From assembly GCF_003253735.1 (NCBI RefSeq), contig NZ_QKYW01000007.1, positions 73,451-137,450 of the forward strand: a stretch of DNA of 64,000 bases, read 5' to 3'. Numbering within the stretch: the stretch's first letter is position 1; the number at the start of each line of letters is the position of its first letter. Source of the DNA: Pseudomonas sp. URMO17WK12:I2. Lineage in GTDB: Bacteria; Pseudomonadota; Gammaproteobacteria; Pseudomonadales; Pseudomonadaceae. The position numbers and the translations under genes are program-made. A model generated the notes under the pieces. The model worked only from the letters and a program-made list of their open reading frames with translations, searched no databases and was not told where the DNA came from. Below are positions 1 to 9,518 of the stretch, one piece after another.

Positions 1-45
1 GGTCGGGCCGCGTAGGTGGAGCGTCGGCCGCCCTACGAACTATCC

Positions 46-93
46 GTGGGAGCGGGCCATGCCCGTGATTTCGCGGGCATGGCCCGCTCCCAC
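46..93. repeat. REP-type palindrome (complete inverted pair)
   Basis: Two near-perfect arms (gtgggagcgggccatgcccg and its reverse complement) separated by a short 'tgattt' loop. The same arm recurs at 11346, 24094, 36369, 39530, 44237 and 48318/48444, always between genes. This is the layout of Pseudomonas REP/REPIN elements, which are moved by RAYT transposases; no RAYT gene is in the window. Confidence 0.9.
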
Positions 94-119
94 AGGTACT
101 GCATCGATGGCCGCTTTAC

Positions 120-267
120 GATGGCTCCCACGCTCCAGCGTGGTAGCTCAGGCCAAGGCGCTCTGCGCCTGCTCCGGCTGCGCGCGGCCTGCAACAGCGC
201 ACGCAGAGCGTCCTCGGCGGCATTCCCACGCGGACGGTTCGACGACTCGACGTGAGGAACGATCAAT
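120..267. repeat. Degenerate dispersed repeat of the 'cccacgctc…gcgtggg' type
   Basis: This stretch downstream of the efflux operon holds several short imperfect palindromes: 'cccacgctccagcgtgg' at its left, 'cgcagagcg' and 'attcccacgcgg' further right, and 'gaacgatca' at its end. On the minus strand it reads like the widespread Pseudomonas intergenic repeat that starts near 'atcgttcc'. That family assignment is from memory. The short open frames here have no ribosome-binding site and are not genes. The rest of bases 1-296 shows nothing else I can name. Confidence 0.5.
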
Positions 268-296
268 GAGGGCCGTGCGTGAAACGTCGACAGCCC

Positions 297-1805
297 CTAG
301 TGGGCGCTTTGTCCGCGATAACCCTTGAACAACCTGAATACCACCAGCGCCAGCACGCCGATCACCACCGCCGAGGTGCTGAGCAGCACCGAGTGGGTAT
401 TGGAAAATGCCGCCTTGGCTGCCTCGATCAGGGCACTGGCCTGTTCGGCCGGCAACTCGGCAGCGACCAGGTAACTGTCACCGATCGAGCGCGCCGCACG
501 CTCGGCCAGCGGCGTCGCCAACTCGCCGGGCAAAGCGATGGTGTGGCCGTACACGCTGGACATGAACACGCCAAAGAAGGTGATCCCCAGCCCGGTGCCC
601 AGCTCGTAGGCAGTGGCCTCCAGGGCGCCCGCCGCGCCGCCCTTGCTGGCCTCCACCGCGCCCATGATGGCGATCGACGAAGCCGTCAGGCCGATGCTCA
701 GCGCCAGCCCCAGTACGGCGAGCACGGCCGGCACGCCCAGGCCCGGCTCATGCAGGTCGGCAAACGCCACGAACCCCAGAGCGCCAGCAGAAACCAGCAG
801 CGCCAGGCTGGCCACCCAGCGCAGGCCGAAACGATTGGACAGGTAGCCGGCCAACGGCCCGCCGACCGCAGCCGCCGCCATGATCGGAATCATGAAGATG
901 CCGGCCTGCAGCGGCGATTTGTCGAGCACGTACTGCAGCTCCATTGCCAGGGTCAGTTCCACCCCGGCCAGCGCGCCGATGGCCACCACCGCCATGATCA
1001 ACCCGGCGAGCAGCACCGGGCGGCCAAACAGCGACAGGTCGAGCATCGGTTCGGGCGAGCGCAGCTGCTGGCGGGCGAACAGCGTCAGCAGCGCCAGGCC
1101 CACGAGCAGCACCAGCAGGGCGAGCGGTAGCGGCTGGGTGCCGCCGACGCCGGCCTTGATGGCGTAGACCACGCTGATGATGCCGGCGATCAGGATCAGC
1201 GCCTGGCCGATGGCCCACTTGCCCGGCGTGGTTTGCTCGACGCGTGGCAGCAGCACGAAGGCGACCGGAATCACCACCGCCATCACCGGCACGTTGATCA
1301 GAAACACCGAGCCCCACCAGAAATGCTCGAGCAGTGCGCCGCCCACCAGCGGCCCCACCGCCGCGCCGGCGGCGCCAACGGTGCCCCACAGGCCGAGCGC
1401 CATGGCCCGCTCGCGTTCATCCTCGAAGGTGCGGCGGATGATGCCCAGCACGCAGGGCATGATCATCGCCCCACCCAGGGCCAGCAGTACCCGGGCGGCG
1501 ATCAGCAGCGCGGGGGTGGGGGCGAACGCCGCCAGCGTCGACGCCACGCCGAACACACTGAGGCCGGTGAGCAGAATGCGCCGGTTACCCACCCGATCGG
1601 CCAGGGTGCCCATGGGCACCAGCAAGCCGGCCATCAGCAGCGGGTAGATGTCGATGATCCAGAGGATTTCGGTGCTCGTAGCGCCGAGTGCCTGGGTCAG
1701 CGACGGCACCGCGATATGCAGGATGGTCATGTCGATGACGATGGGGGTAAAGGCCAGCATCACGGCGACAAGAATCAACCAGCGTTTGGGTACGGCACGC
1801 AACAT
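297..1805 (-). CDS. MFS drug:H+ antiporter, DHA2 (14-helix) family, SmvA-like
   Basis: The 502-residue protein is almost entirely hydrophobic helices. It carries the MFS motif A variant GTLADRVGNRR in the loop after helix 2 and an early acidic helix (TPIVIDMTILHIAVPSL) typical of DHA2 pumps such as SmvA and EmrB. Proteins of this family sit in the inner membrane and expel cationic biocides or dyes in exchange for protons; the substrate here is unknown. The start lies 2 nt after the stop of the outer-membrane factor gene, so it is the last gene of a four-gene efflux operon. An MFS pump in the same transcript as a complete RND tripartite pump is unusual. Confidence 0.88.
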   Translation of the reverse strand: MLRAVPKRWLILVAVMLAFTPIVIDMTILHIAVPSLTQALGATSTEILWIIDIYPLLMAGLLVPMGTLADRVGNRRILLTGLSVFGVASTLAAFAPTPALLIAARVLLALGGAMIMPCVLGIIRRTFEDERERAMALGLWGTVGAAGAAVGPLVGGALLEHFWWGSVFLINVPVMAVVIPVAFVLLPRVEQTTPGKWAIGQALILIAGIISVVYAIKAGVGGTQPLPLALLVLLVGLALLTLFARQQLRSPEPMLDLSLFGRPVLLAGLIMAVVAIGALAGVELTLAMELQYVLDKSPLQAGIFMIPIMAAAAVGGPLAGYLSNRFGLRWVASLALLVSAGALGFVAFADLHEPGLGVPAVLAVLGLALSIGLTASSIAIMGAVEASKGGAAGALEATAYELGTGLGITFFGVFMSSVYGHTIALPGELATPLAERAARSIGDSYLVAAELPAEQASALIEAAKAAFSNTHSVLLSTSAVVIGVLALVVFRLFKGYRGQSAH

Positions 1806-1807
1806 GA

Positions 1808-3277
1808 CTAGGGTTCTCGATTAACGGGGCTGAGCGCGGAGCTGCTCGCGGCGGTGATGATAGTGCGTTCGCGCAGGCCACCGCCGAGGGCCTTGTAAAG
1901 TGCCACGCTGTTGACGACCGCTTCGCGGCGCAGTTCCAGCAATGTCTGCTGCGCTGCGTACAGCTGGCGCTGAGCATCCAGCAGCTCCAGGCGACCGTCG
2001 ACCCCGGCCTGATAGCGCAGCCCGGACAGCGCCACGCGCCGCTGGGCACTGGCCACCACACGGACTTGCGCCTCGAGTTGGTCGTCCAGGGTGGCCGTCC
2101 CGGCCAGGGCATCGGCCACTTCGCGGAAAGCGACCTGGATGGCGCGCTCGTACTGAGCCACCGCCTCGGACTTGCGCACCTTGGCCAGGCGCAGTTCGGT
2201 ACGCAGTCGCCCGGCCTGGAACAACGGCTGCGAGATCTGCGGCGCGAAGCGCCAGACCTGGCGGCTGGGGTCGAACAGGCTGCCCAGCGAGGTGCTGGCA
2301 TAACCGAACGAGGCCGTCAGCGACACCTGCGGAAAGAACGCCGCTCGCGCCGCACCGATATCGGCATTGGCCGCGCTGAGCGTCTGTTCGGCCTGGCGAA
2401 TGTCCGGACGCAGCAGCAGCATGTCCGACTGCAGGCCGGCCGGCAGGCGCGCCACCAGCGGTTGCAGCGCGAGCACGCGCGGCGCCGGCAGGTCAGCCGG
2501 CAATGCGTCGCCGACCAACAATTGCAGCGCGTTGCCAGCCTGGACGAACGCCCGCTGACGTGCCTGCAGGTCGGCCTCGGCGCTGGCCACCTGGCCTTCG
2601 GCCTGGGCGACATCCAGGCCGCCGTTCTGCTTGGCGTCCTGCAGCAGCCGCGCCAGCTTCAGGGACTGCTGCCAGTCCTTGAGCGTGCGCTGTGCCAGCT
2701 GACGCTGTTCGTCGGCCAGCTGGCGGGCGAAGTAGGCGTCGGCCACTGCCGCGATCAGGCTGATCTGCGCTGCATCGCGGCCCTGCTCGCTGGCCAGGTA
2801 ACGGGCCAAGGCGGCATCGGACAGCGAGCGCACACGGCCAAACAGGTCCAGTTCGAAAGCACTGGTACCGACGTTCACGGCGACCTGGTTGCTCACCTCG
2901 CGGCGCGACTCGCCCCTATTGCCCTGCGCCAGCGCCCGTTCGCGGCTGTGGCTGGCATCCAGCGACACCGACGGCAGGCGTGTGGACTGCTGGATATTGA
3001 ACATCGAGCGCGCGGCATCGACGTTCAACGCCGCCAGGCGCAGGTCGCGGTTGTGCGCCAGGGCCAGCTCGATCAGGCGTTGCAATTGAGGGTCGGCGAA
3101 CATCGTGCGCCAGCCCATTTCGCTGGCGGGCACGGCGTCGCCATGTGCCAGGGTGGCATTGCCCGACTCTGCAAAGCTGGCCGGCACCGGTGGCGTCGGG
3201 CGCTCCAGCCTGGGAGCCATTGAACAGGCCGACAGGCAACCGACCAGGGCGATTAGGTGCAAACAACGCATGATCAT
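1808..3277 (-). CDS. RND efflux outer-membrane factor, NodT/OprM family lipoprotein
   Basis: The 489-residue precursor has a lipoprotein signal with lipobox LSAC around residues 15-18. Two repeated TolC-like halves follow, with coiled-coil segments rich in Ala, Gln and Leu (for example RPDIRQAEQTLSAANADIGA). It should form the trimeric outer-membrane channel for the RND pump encoded just upstream. The start codon overlaps the pump stop as ATGA, which suggests translational coupling. OprM, OpmE and similar Pseudomonas proteins have the same length and organisation; the precise orthologue is not claimed. Confidence 0.92.
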   Translation of the reverse strand: MIMRCLHLIALVGCLSACSMAPRLERPTPPVPASFAESGNATLAHGDAVPASEMGWRTMFADPQLQRLIELALAHNRDLRLAALNVDAARSMFNIQQSTRLPSVSLDASHSRERALAQGNRGESRREVSNQVAVNVGTSAFELDLFGRVRSLSDAALARYLASEQGRDAAQISLIAAVADAYFARQLADEQRQLAQRTLKDWQQSLKLARLLQDAKQNGGLDVAQAEGQVASAEADLQARQRAFVQAGNALQLLVGDALPADLPAPRVLALQPLVARLPAGLQSDMLLLRPDIRQAEQTLSAANADIGAARAAFFPQVSLTASFGYASTSLGSLFDPSRQVWRFAPQISQPLFQAGRLRTELRLAKVRKSEAVAQYERAIQVAFREVADALAGTATLDDQLEAQVRVVASAQRRVALSGLRYQAGVDGRLELLDAQRQLYAAQQTLLELRREAVVNSVALYKALGGGLRERTIITAASSSALSPVNREP

Positions 3278-6200
3278 TTCTCCTCACCGAGCGGCGGCAA
3301 GCCAGGGGTGCGCCGTGCACGCCAACCCTGCAAGCGTTCCTGCAGCCCCATCACCAACACGAAGAACGACGGCACGAAGAACACCGCCAACAGGGTGCCG
3401 CTGAGCATGCCGCCAAATACCCCGGTGCCGATGGCGTGCTGGGTTTCGGCGCTGGCGCCGGAGGCGAGCATCAACGGCACCACACCCAGGGTGAAGGCCA
3501 GGGAGGTCATCAGGATCGGCCGTAGGCGCAGGCGTGCGGCGGTCACCGCGGCGTCCACCAGCGAGCGGCCCTCGGCATGCAGCTGGCGGGCGAACTCTAC
3601 GATCAGGATGGCGTTCTTCGCCGACAGGCCGATGATGGTGATCATCCCCACCTTGAAGAACACATCGTTGGGCAAGCCGCGCAGCATCACCGCAGCCACC
3701 GCACCGAGCAGGCCGAGCGGCACCACCAGCATCACCGACAGCGGGATCGACCAACTCTCGTAGAGCGCCGCCAGCACCAGAAACACCACCAGAGCCGAGA
3801 GCGCCATGAGCATCGGCGCCTGGGCAGCCGACTGGCGTTCCTGCAGCGATTGCCCGGTCCATGCGACGGCGTAGCCCTGGGGCAACTCGGTGACCAGACG
3901 CTCCATCTCGGCCATCGCCGCGCCGCTGGAAACGCCAGCCGCCGCACCGCCGGAAATGCGCACCGCCGGGAAGCCCTGGAAACGCATCATCTGCTGTGGC
4001 GACTCGCTCCACACCGGGGTCACCACTTCGCGCAGCGGCACCATGCCGCCGTTGGCATTGCGCACACGCAGATCGAGCACGTCGTCGAGCTGCATCCGCG
4101 CGGGCGCATCGGCCTGCAGAATCACCTGCTGCATACGCCCGGCATTGGGGAAGTCGTTGACGTACAGCGACCCCATGGCCGCCGACAGGGTGCTGCTTAC
4201 CGCCGTGAACGACAGGCCCATGGCCTCGGCCTTGGGCCGGTTGATGTTCAGGCGAATGCTCTCACCCGGCGGCAGGCCGTCGGGATAAACGTCGCTGACG
4301 ATCTTGCTCTGCCCGGCCAGTTCCAGCAGCTGCGCCTGGGCCTTGAGCAGTTCGGCTTCGCCGCGGTTGCCGCGATCCTGCAGGAACAGGGTGAAGCCCG
4401 ACGAGGTACCCAGCTCGTCGATGGCCGGTGGCATCAGGCTCATCACCGTGCCTTCGACGTTTTCCGCCATGGCCGCCTGGGCCAGTGCCGCTTCCTCGGC
4501 GGCAGTGGCGCCGTTGCGCTGCTTCCAGTCCTTGAGCATGGTGAAGGCCATCGCCGCGTTGGTGCCGGAACCCGAGAAACTGAAGCCCTGCACCACCAGG
4601 TTGGCATCCAGCGCCGGGCGCGAGGCCACGTGGGCCTCGAAACGCTTGACCACATCCAGGGTGCGCTCGCTGGTGGCACCAGTCGGCAACTGAATGGAGG
4701 TCATGAAATAGCCCTGATCCTCCTCCGGCAGGAACGACGACGGCAGCTGCTGCCCGGCGATGGCCAGCACGCCGCAGAGCAGCACGAATACCACCATCAT
4801 CCGCCCGCTATGCCCGACCAACCGGGTGACGCGCCCGGTGTAGCGCTCGGTCAGGCGCTCGAAGCCGCGGTTGAAAGCACCGAAGAATCCGCGCTTTTGA
4901 TGGTGGTCAGCACGCACCGGGCGCAGCAGCGTGGCGCACAGCGCGGGCGTCAGGGTCAGCGCCAGAAAGGCCGAGAACAGAATCGACACCGCCATCGACA
5001 GGGTGAACTGCTGGTAGATCACCCCCACCGAACCGCTGGCAAAGGCCATGGGAATGAACACCGCGGTGAGCACCAGGGTGATGCCGATCACCGCACCGGT
5101 GATCTCCTTCATCGCCTGCAGGGTCGCCTCGCGCGGCGACAGGCCACGGGTGGCCATCAGCCGCTCGACGTTCTCGACCACCACGATGGCATCGTCGACG
5201 ATGATGCCGATGGCCAGCACCATGCCGAACATGGTCAGCGAGTTGATCGAGAACCCGGCCAGCAGCATCACCGCAAAGGTGCCGAGCAGCGCGATGGGCG
5301 CGACGATGGCCGGGATCAGCGTGTAGCGCATGTTCTGCAGGAACAGGAACATCACCAGGAACACCAGCACCATGGCCTCGAGCAGGGTGTAGATCACCTT
5401 CTCGATGGACACCTTCACGAACGGCGCGGTATCGAACGGCACCGAATAATTCATGCCCGCGGGCATGCTCGACGCCAGTTCGGCCAGCCGGTCGCGTACC
5501 GCCTGGGCCGTGCGCACGGCGTTGGCACCCGGTGACAGCTGGATCGCCGCGCTGGTCGCCGACACGCCGTTCTCGCGGTTGGAAAACCCATAGGACTGCG
5601 CGCCGAGCTCGACCCGGGCCACGTCGCCGATGGTCACCCGCGAACCATCGGCAGTGGCGCGCAGCACCACGGCGGCGAACTGCTCGGGCGTTTCCAGCTG
5701 GCCTTCGACGGTCAGCGGCACGGTCAGCCGCTGCCCCGGCAACGCCGGCTCGTCACCGACCCGACCGGGGGCGACCTGCGCGTTCTGCGCCTCGATGGCC
5801 TGGGACAGATCGGTCATGGTCAGGCCAAAGGCGGTCAGCTTGTTGGGGTCGACCCAGATGCGCAGCGCCTGCTCGGCGCCGAACAGTTGCACGCGGCCGA
5901 CACCCTCGATGCGGCGCAGCTCCGGGACGATATTGCGCGCCAGGTAGTCGCCCAGCAGCACCTCGTCGAACTGGCCGTCCGGGGAGGTCATGCCGATCAT
6001 CAGCAGAAATCCCGAGGCCGCGGATTCCACCTGCAGGCCGCTCTGGCGCACCACCTGGGGCAGGCGCGGCTCGACCGCCTTGATGCGGTTCTGCACATCC
6101 ACCTGGGCCAGTTCGGGATCGGTGCCCGGCTTGAAGGTGGCGGTGATCTGCGCGGTACCGGAGGTGTCCACCGAGGACTCGAAGTACAACAGGTTCTTGA

Positions 6201-6414
6201 CCCCGGACAGCTCGCGCTCGACCAGGCTGACCACCGAATCGTTGAGGGTCTTGGGCGTAGCGCCCGGATAGGTGGCGTACAGCGTCACCGAGGGCGGTGC
6301 CACCGAGGGGTAGCGGGCAATCGGCAATTGCGGAATGGCGATGACGCCGAACAGCACGATGAACAGGGCGATGACCCAGGCGAACACCGGGCGGTTGATG
6401 AAGAACTGCGGCAT
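3274..6414 (-). CDS. RND multidrug efflux pump, inner-membrane transporter (HAE1, AcrB/MexB type)
   Basis: A full-length 1046-residue pump. It opens with the canonical HAE1 N-terminus MPQFFINRPVFAWVIAL and has two large periplasmic loops between twelve predicted helices. The proton-relay pair is present in helix 4 (GIIVDDAIVVVENVERLM), as is the second-half signature GLSAKNAILIVEFA. It should take up amphipathic substrates from the periplasm and drive them through the adaptor and outer-membrane channel using the proton gradient. The adaptor gene lies 15 nt upstream. The substrate range cannot be read from the sequence. Confidence 0.96.
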   Translation of the reverse strand: MPQFFINRPVFAWVIALFIVLFGVIAIPQLPIARYPSVAPPSVTLYATYPGATPKTLNDSVVSLVERELSGVKNLLYFESSVDTSGTAQITATFKPGTDPELAQVDVQNRIKAVEPRLPQVVRQSGLQVESAASGFLLMIGMTSPDGQFDEVLLGDYLARNIVPELRRIEGVGRVQLFGAEQALRIWVDPNKLTAFGLTMTDLSQAIEAQNAQVAPGRVGDEPALPGQRLTVPLTVEGQLETPEQFAAVVLRATADGSRVTIGDVARVELGAQSYGFSNRENGVSATSAAIQLSPGANAVRTAQAVRDRLAELASSMPAGMNYSVPFDTAPFVKVSIEKVIYTLLEAMVLVFLVMFLFLQNMRYTLIPAIVAPIALLGTFAVMLLAGFSINSLTMFGMVLAIGIIVDDAIVVVENVERLMATRGLSPREATLQAMKEITGAVIGITLVLTAVFIPMAFASGSVGVIYQQFTLSMAVSILFSAFLALTLTPALCATLLRPVRADHHQKRGFFGAFNRGFERLTERYTGRVTRLVGHSGRMMVVFVLLCGVLAIAGQQLPSSFLPEEDQGYFMTSIQLPTGATSERTLDVVKRFEAHVASRPALDANLVVQGFSFSGSGTNAAMAFTMLKDWKQRNGATAAEEAALAQAAMAENVEGTVMSLMPPAIDELGTSSGFTLFLQDRGNRGEAELLKAQAQLLELAGQSKIVSDVYPDGLPPGESIRLNINRPKAEAMGLSFTAVSSTLSAAMGSLYVNDFPNAGRMQQVILQADAPARMQLDDVLDLRVRNANGGMVPLREVVTPVWSESPQQMMRFQGFPAVRISGGAAAGVSSGAAMAEMERLVTELPQGYAVAWTGQSLQERQSAAQAPMLMALSALVVFLVLAALYESWSIPLSVMLVVPLGLLGAVAAVMLRGLPNDVFFKVGMITIIGLSAKNAILIVEFARQLHAEGRSLVDAAVTAARLRLRPILMTSLAFTLGVVPLMLASGASAETQHAIGTGVFGGMLSGTLLAVFFVPSFFVLVMGLQERLQGWRARRTPGLPPLGEEK

Positions 6415-6429
6415 TGGGGGTTCTCCTGA

Positions 6430-7590
6430 TCAGCGCACTGGCGAGCCGGCCAGCTCGCCAGCGGGGCCGGATTTCCACGGTCGTGCGTTGACCGCAACGC
6501 CCTCCTCGAGGCGCTCGAGGCCTTCGATCACCACCTGCTGGCCGGCGCTGAGCCCGCCAACGATGCGGTAGTGACTATCCACCAGCTCACCGAGCTTGAC
6601 CGGCACGCGATGCACCTGCTCGCCTTCGCCGAGCACCCACACGCTGGCCTGGCCGCCACGGCGCAGCACCGCCTGTTGCGGCACGCTCAGGGCATCGGCG
6701 TAATGCGCCCGCGGCACCCGCGCCAGCACGTACATACCCGGCAACAACTGGTGGTTGGGGTTGTCGACCTGCACGCGCAGCAGCACGTTGCCGGTGCCGG
6801 CGTCGACGCTGATCCCGGAGAACAGGATCCTGCCGCTCAGGCCATAGGCCTTGCCACTGCTGTCGAGCACCTGCACCGGTACGCCATCGGCGCCAGGGGC
6901 CAGCTGGCTACCCAGGGCATGGCGCCAGCGCTCCAGGCTGGTGGCCGACTCGCGCACGTCGATATACACCTGGTCGATCTGCTGCACGGTGGCCATTGGC
7001 GTGCTGTCGGTGGTCGCCACCAGGGCGCCCTCGGAAACCTGCGCCTGGTCGACGCGACCGGCAATCGGTGCGCTGACGGTGGCGAATTTCAGGTCCAGGC
7101 GCTTGCGCGCCAGCACCGCCTCGGCCTGGGCGACGTCGGCCACAGCCTGCTCGCGCTGCGAGGCGGCGTCGTCGTACACCTGCTGGCTGATCGCTTCGGC
7201 GCTGACCAGCGGTTGCAGGCGCTCGGCCTGGATGCGCGCGCGTGCCAGCACGGCCTGGGCGCGCTTGAGGGCGGCCGCCGCGGTTTGCACCTCGGCCTTG
7301 AACGGCGCGGCATCGATCTCGAACAGCGCGGCGCCGGCCTTGATGTCGGCGCCCTGCTCGAACAGACGGCGTTGCACGATACCGCTGACCTGCGGACGGA
7401 TCTCTGCGGTTCTGAAGGCGGCAACACGCCCAGGCAGTTCCTCGTTGACGGCCACCGTCCGCGAGGTCAGCGTCAATACCGATACATGCACGGGCGCAGG
7501 CGCAGCCTGCTGCTGCGCCGGATCGCAACCACCCAGCATCAGGGCACACAGGCACAGGCCGATGACATACCGCCCTTTTTGACTTCCCAT
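6430..7590 (-). CDS. RND efflux periplasmic adaptor (membrane-fusion protein), lipoprotein
   Basis: A 386-residue AcrA/MexA-type adaptor. Its lipoprotein signal has lipobox LGGC near residue 22. It has the split lipoyl domain (GRVAAFRTAEIRPQVSG… APIAGRVDQAQVSEG), an alpha-helical hairpin between the halves (residues about 95-160), then beta-barrel and membrane-proximal domains. It is the first gene of the minus-strand efflux operon and links the inner-membrane pump to the outer channel. The 138-nt region separating it from the divergent two-component system should hold the operon promoter. Confidence 0.94.
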   Translation of the reverse strand: MGSQKGRYVIGLCLCALMLGGCDPAQQQAAPAPVHVSVLTLTSRTVAVNEELPGRVAAFRTAEIRPQVSGIVQRRLFEQGADIKAGAALFEIDAAPFKAEVQTAAAALKRAQAVLARARIQAERLQPLVSAEAISQQVYDDAASQREQAVADVAQAEAVLARKRLDLKFATVSAPIAGRVDQAQVSEGALVATTDSTPMATVQQIDQVYIDVRESATSLERWRHALGSQLAPGADGVPVQVLDSSGKAYGLSGRILFSGISVDAGTGNVLLRVQVDNPNHQLLPGMYVLARVPRAHYADALSVPQQAVLRRGGQASVWVLGEGEQVHRVPVKLGELVDSHYRIVGGLSAGQQVVIEGLERLEEGVAVNARPWKSGPAGELAGSPVR

Positions 7591-7622
7591 AACCTCACCA
7601 ACCTCGCAGATGATTCGTTGCC

Positions 7623-7639
7623 CTGCGCGCCAGGCGCAG
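7623..7639. promoter_or_regulatory. Inverted repeat in the efflux/two-component divergent promoter region
   Basis: CTGCGC and GCGCAG separated by 5 nt form a perfect 6-bp inverted repeat, midway between the divergent adaptor and response-regulator genes. It could be a binding site for the adjacent response regulator or a chance palindrome in GC-rich DNA. No clear -10/-35 pair was identified. Confidence 0.25.
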
Positions 7640-7728
7640 CATCAGGAAGCGAGTGTCGGTGCAAACAATCGGGATTGATTCGAGCTTTTGTGGAGATAAT
7701 GTGGAGGCCAGCCGAAAAGGTGAAATAC

Positions 7729-8460
7729 ATGTTGCCGCCACCCGATACCTCAGCCCCGCCCCGCCAGGACGCCCTGATCCTGATTGCCGAGGACGAAAGC
7801 GAGATCGCCGAGATCCTCGCCGCCTACCTGCAACGCGGCGGCCTGCGCAGCGTGCACGCCCGTGACGGCCAGGAAGCACTGGCTCATCACCTGGCGCTCA
7901 AGCCCGACCTGGTGCTGCTCGACGTGCAGATGCCGCGCCTGGACGGCTGGCAGGTACTCGCCGAAATCCGTCATCGGGGCGACACGCCGGTGATCATGCT
8001 CACCGCCCTGGATCAGGACATCGACAAGCTGATGGGCCTGCGCATCGGCGCCGACGACTATGTGGTCAAGCCCTTCAACCCGGCCGAAGTGGTGGCTCGG
8101 GTCAGCGCCGTGCTGCGCCGCGCCAAGACCGGTGGCGCGGCCGGCAGCCGCTTGCTGCGCGTCGGCCAGTTCCAGGTCGACCTGGATAACCACGAGGCCA
8201 TGGTCATCTGCGATGACAGGCAACACGCCCTCGACCTGACCCTTACCGAATTCAAGATCCTGGTCACCCTGATGCGCACCCCCAAGCGGGTATTCAGCCG
8301 CGCCGAACTGCTGGTCGGCTGCCTGCCCGAAGGCGACACCCAGGAGCGCACCGTGGACAGCCATATCAGCAAGCTGCGCCGCAAACTCGAACAACTCGAC
8401 ATCCAGGGCACGCCGGTGAGCGTGCGCGGCGTCGGCTATCGCTTCGGCAGCGGCACATGA
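7729..8460 (+). CDS. Two-component response regulator, OmpR/BaeR type
   Basis: A 243-residue regulator with an N-terminal receiver domain (acidic pocket EDE near residues 21-23, phospho-acceptor Asp65 in LLDVQMP, Lys in DDYVVKPF). The C-terminal winged helix ends in the usual VDSHISKLRRKL and VRGVGYRF motifs. I chose the ATG at 7729 because AAAGGTG lies just upstream; an in-frame ATG at 7699 is possible but its GGAG is only 4 nt away. It is coupled to the downstream kinase gene by ATGA and divergent from the efflux operon, so control of that operon is the obvious inference. BaeR is the closest family I recognise. Confidence 0.93.
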   Translation: MLPPPDTSAPPRQDALILIAEDESEIAEILAAYLQRGGLRSVHARDGQEALAHHLALKPDLVLLDVQMPRLDGWQVLAEIRHRGDTPVIMLTALDQDIDKLMGLRIGADDYVVKPFNPAEVVARVSAVLRRAKTGGAAGSRLLRVGQFQVDLDNHEAMVICDDRQHALDLTLTEFKILVTLMRTPKRVFSRAELLVGCLPEGDTQERTVDSHISKLRRKLEQLDIQGTPVSVRGVGYRFGSGT

Positions 8461-9518
8461 GCGGCGCGGTGAGCCTGCGCCGGCAGATCCTGCTATCGCT
8501 GGGCATCATGGTGGCGGGCGTGATCCTGCTGTCGATCGTCGGCAGTTACGTCTTCTACGCCGTGGCCTCGACCCTCGCGCCCGGCAGCATCTCGGAAACC
8601 TGGGTGCCTTCCGGCCTCGAGCTGCTGTGGATGGTCGTTACCCTCCTGGCGGCGCTGTGTATCGCCGGCTACGTGGGCGTCCGCCTGTCGCGGCGCATTC
8701 TCACCCCGCTCAATTCGGTGGCCCACAGCCTGCGGGAGATCGCCCAGGGCAACCTGCAGGCCCGCGCCGCGCCGGATGACCGGGCGCTGGGCGAAACCGG
8801 CCAGCTGGTGCGCGACTTCAATGCCATGGCCGAGCGCCTGCAGAGCGTGACCCGCGAGCAGCAATTCTGGAACGCCGCGGTGGCCCACGAGCTGCGCACC
8901 CCGGTGACCATCCTGCGCGGGCGCCTGCAAGGCCTGGCCGAAGGCGTATTTGCGCCCAGTGCGGAAACCTTCCAGGGGCTGCTGCGCCAGGTCGAAGGGC
9001 TTGGCCGGCTGATCGAGGACTTGCGCGTGCTGAGCCTCAACGACAGCGACCACCTGCAACTGGATCTGGCCAGCAGCTGCCCCGCCGAGGGCCTCACGAC
9101 TACCGTGCAGGCCTTCGCCAGCCGCTTGCAGGCCCGCGGCTTCGAGGTGCAGTTGCAGCTGGATGAACAAACCCTCGTGGTCTGCGACGAATTCCGCCTC
9201 CGCCAGTCACTGGCCGCGCTGCTGGAAAACGCCCTGGCCCATGCCGACCCCGGCCTGCTGCGAATCGAAGCTGGCGTGGTGGCCGGCAGCTACCAACTGA
9301 GCGTCACGGACAACGGCCCGGGCATCGATGCCGAACTGGCTGCCCAGGTGTTCGAGGCGTTCCGCCGTGGCGAGCCTTCGCGCTCACGCCACAGCGGCGG
9401 CAGCGGCCTGGGCCTGGCGGTGGTCAAGGCCATCGCCCTCGCCCATGGCGGGCAGGCGCGCTGCGAGCAGGCGGGAAGTGGTACGCGGTTTGTCGTGCAA
9501 CTGCCGTTAACCAACTAA
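8457..9518 (+). CDS. Sensor histidine kinase, BaeS-like
   Basis: A 353-residue membrane kinase. It has a first helix at residues 12-38, a very short periplasmic loop and a second helix near 56-75. HAMP follows, then a HisKA domain with phospho-acceptor His144 in AVAHELRTPV and an HATPase domain (N box near LLENALAHA, G boxes DNGPGID and GGSGLGLAVVKAIA). Only about 20 residues are exposed outside, so it probably senses membrane or envelope stress rather than a periplasmic ligand. Its TAA stop lies inside the left terminal repeat of the 9516-9658 element. Confidence 0.93.
   Translation: MSGAVSLRRQILLSLGIMVAGVILLSIVGSYVFYAVASTLAPGSISETWVPSGLELLWMVVTLLAALCIAGYVGVRLSRRILTPLNSVAHSLREIAQGNLQARAAPDDRALGETGQLVRDFNAMAERLQSVTREQQFWNAAVAHELRTPVTILRGRLQGLAEGVFAPSAETFQGLLRQVEGLGRLIEDLRVLSLNDSDHLQLDLASSCPAEGLTTTVQAFASRLQARGFEVQLQLDEQTLVVCDEFRLRQSLAALLENALAHADPGLLRIEAGVVAGSYQLSVTDNGPGIDAELAAQVFEAFRRGEPSRSRHSGGSGLGLAVVKAIALAHGGQARCEQAGSGTRFVVQLPLTN

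Noticed and set aside
16..328. Small overlapping frames at the left edge
   Set aside because: They consist of REP and other repeat DNA translated by chance; no ribosome-binding sites.
3577..5535. 652-residue plus-strand open frame antisense to the RND pump gene
   Set aside because: Composition is His/Arg/Gln-rich in the way of GC-rich antisense shadows; it has no ribosome-binding site or recognisable motif, and the opposite strand is a full-length RND gene.
6571..7728. Upstream extension of the response-regulator frame to 6571
   Set aside because: The extension is antisense to the adaptor gene; the receiver domain and Shine-Dalgarno place the start at 7729.
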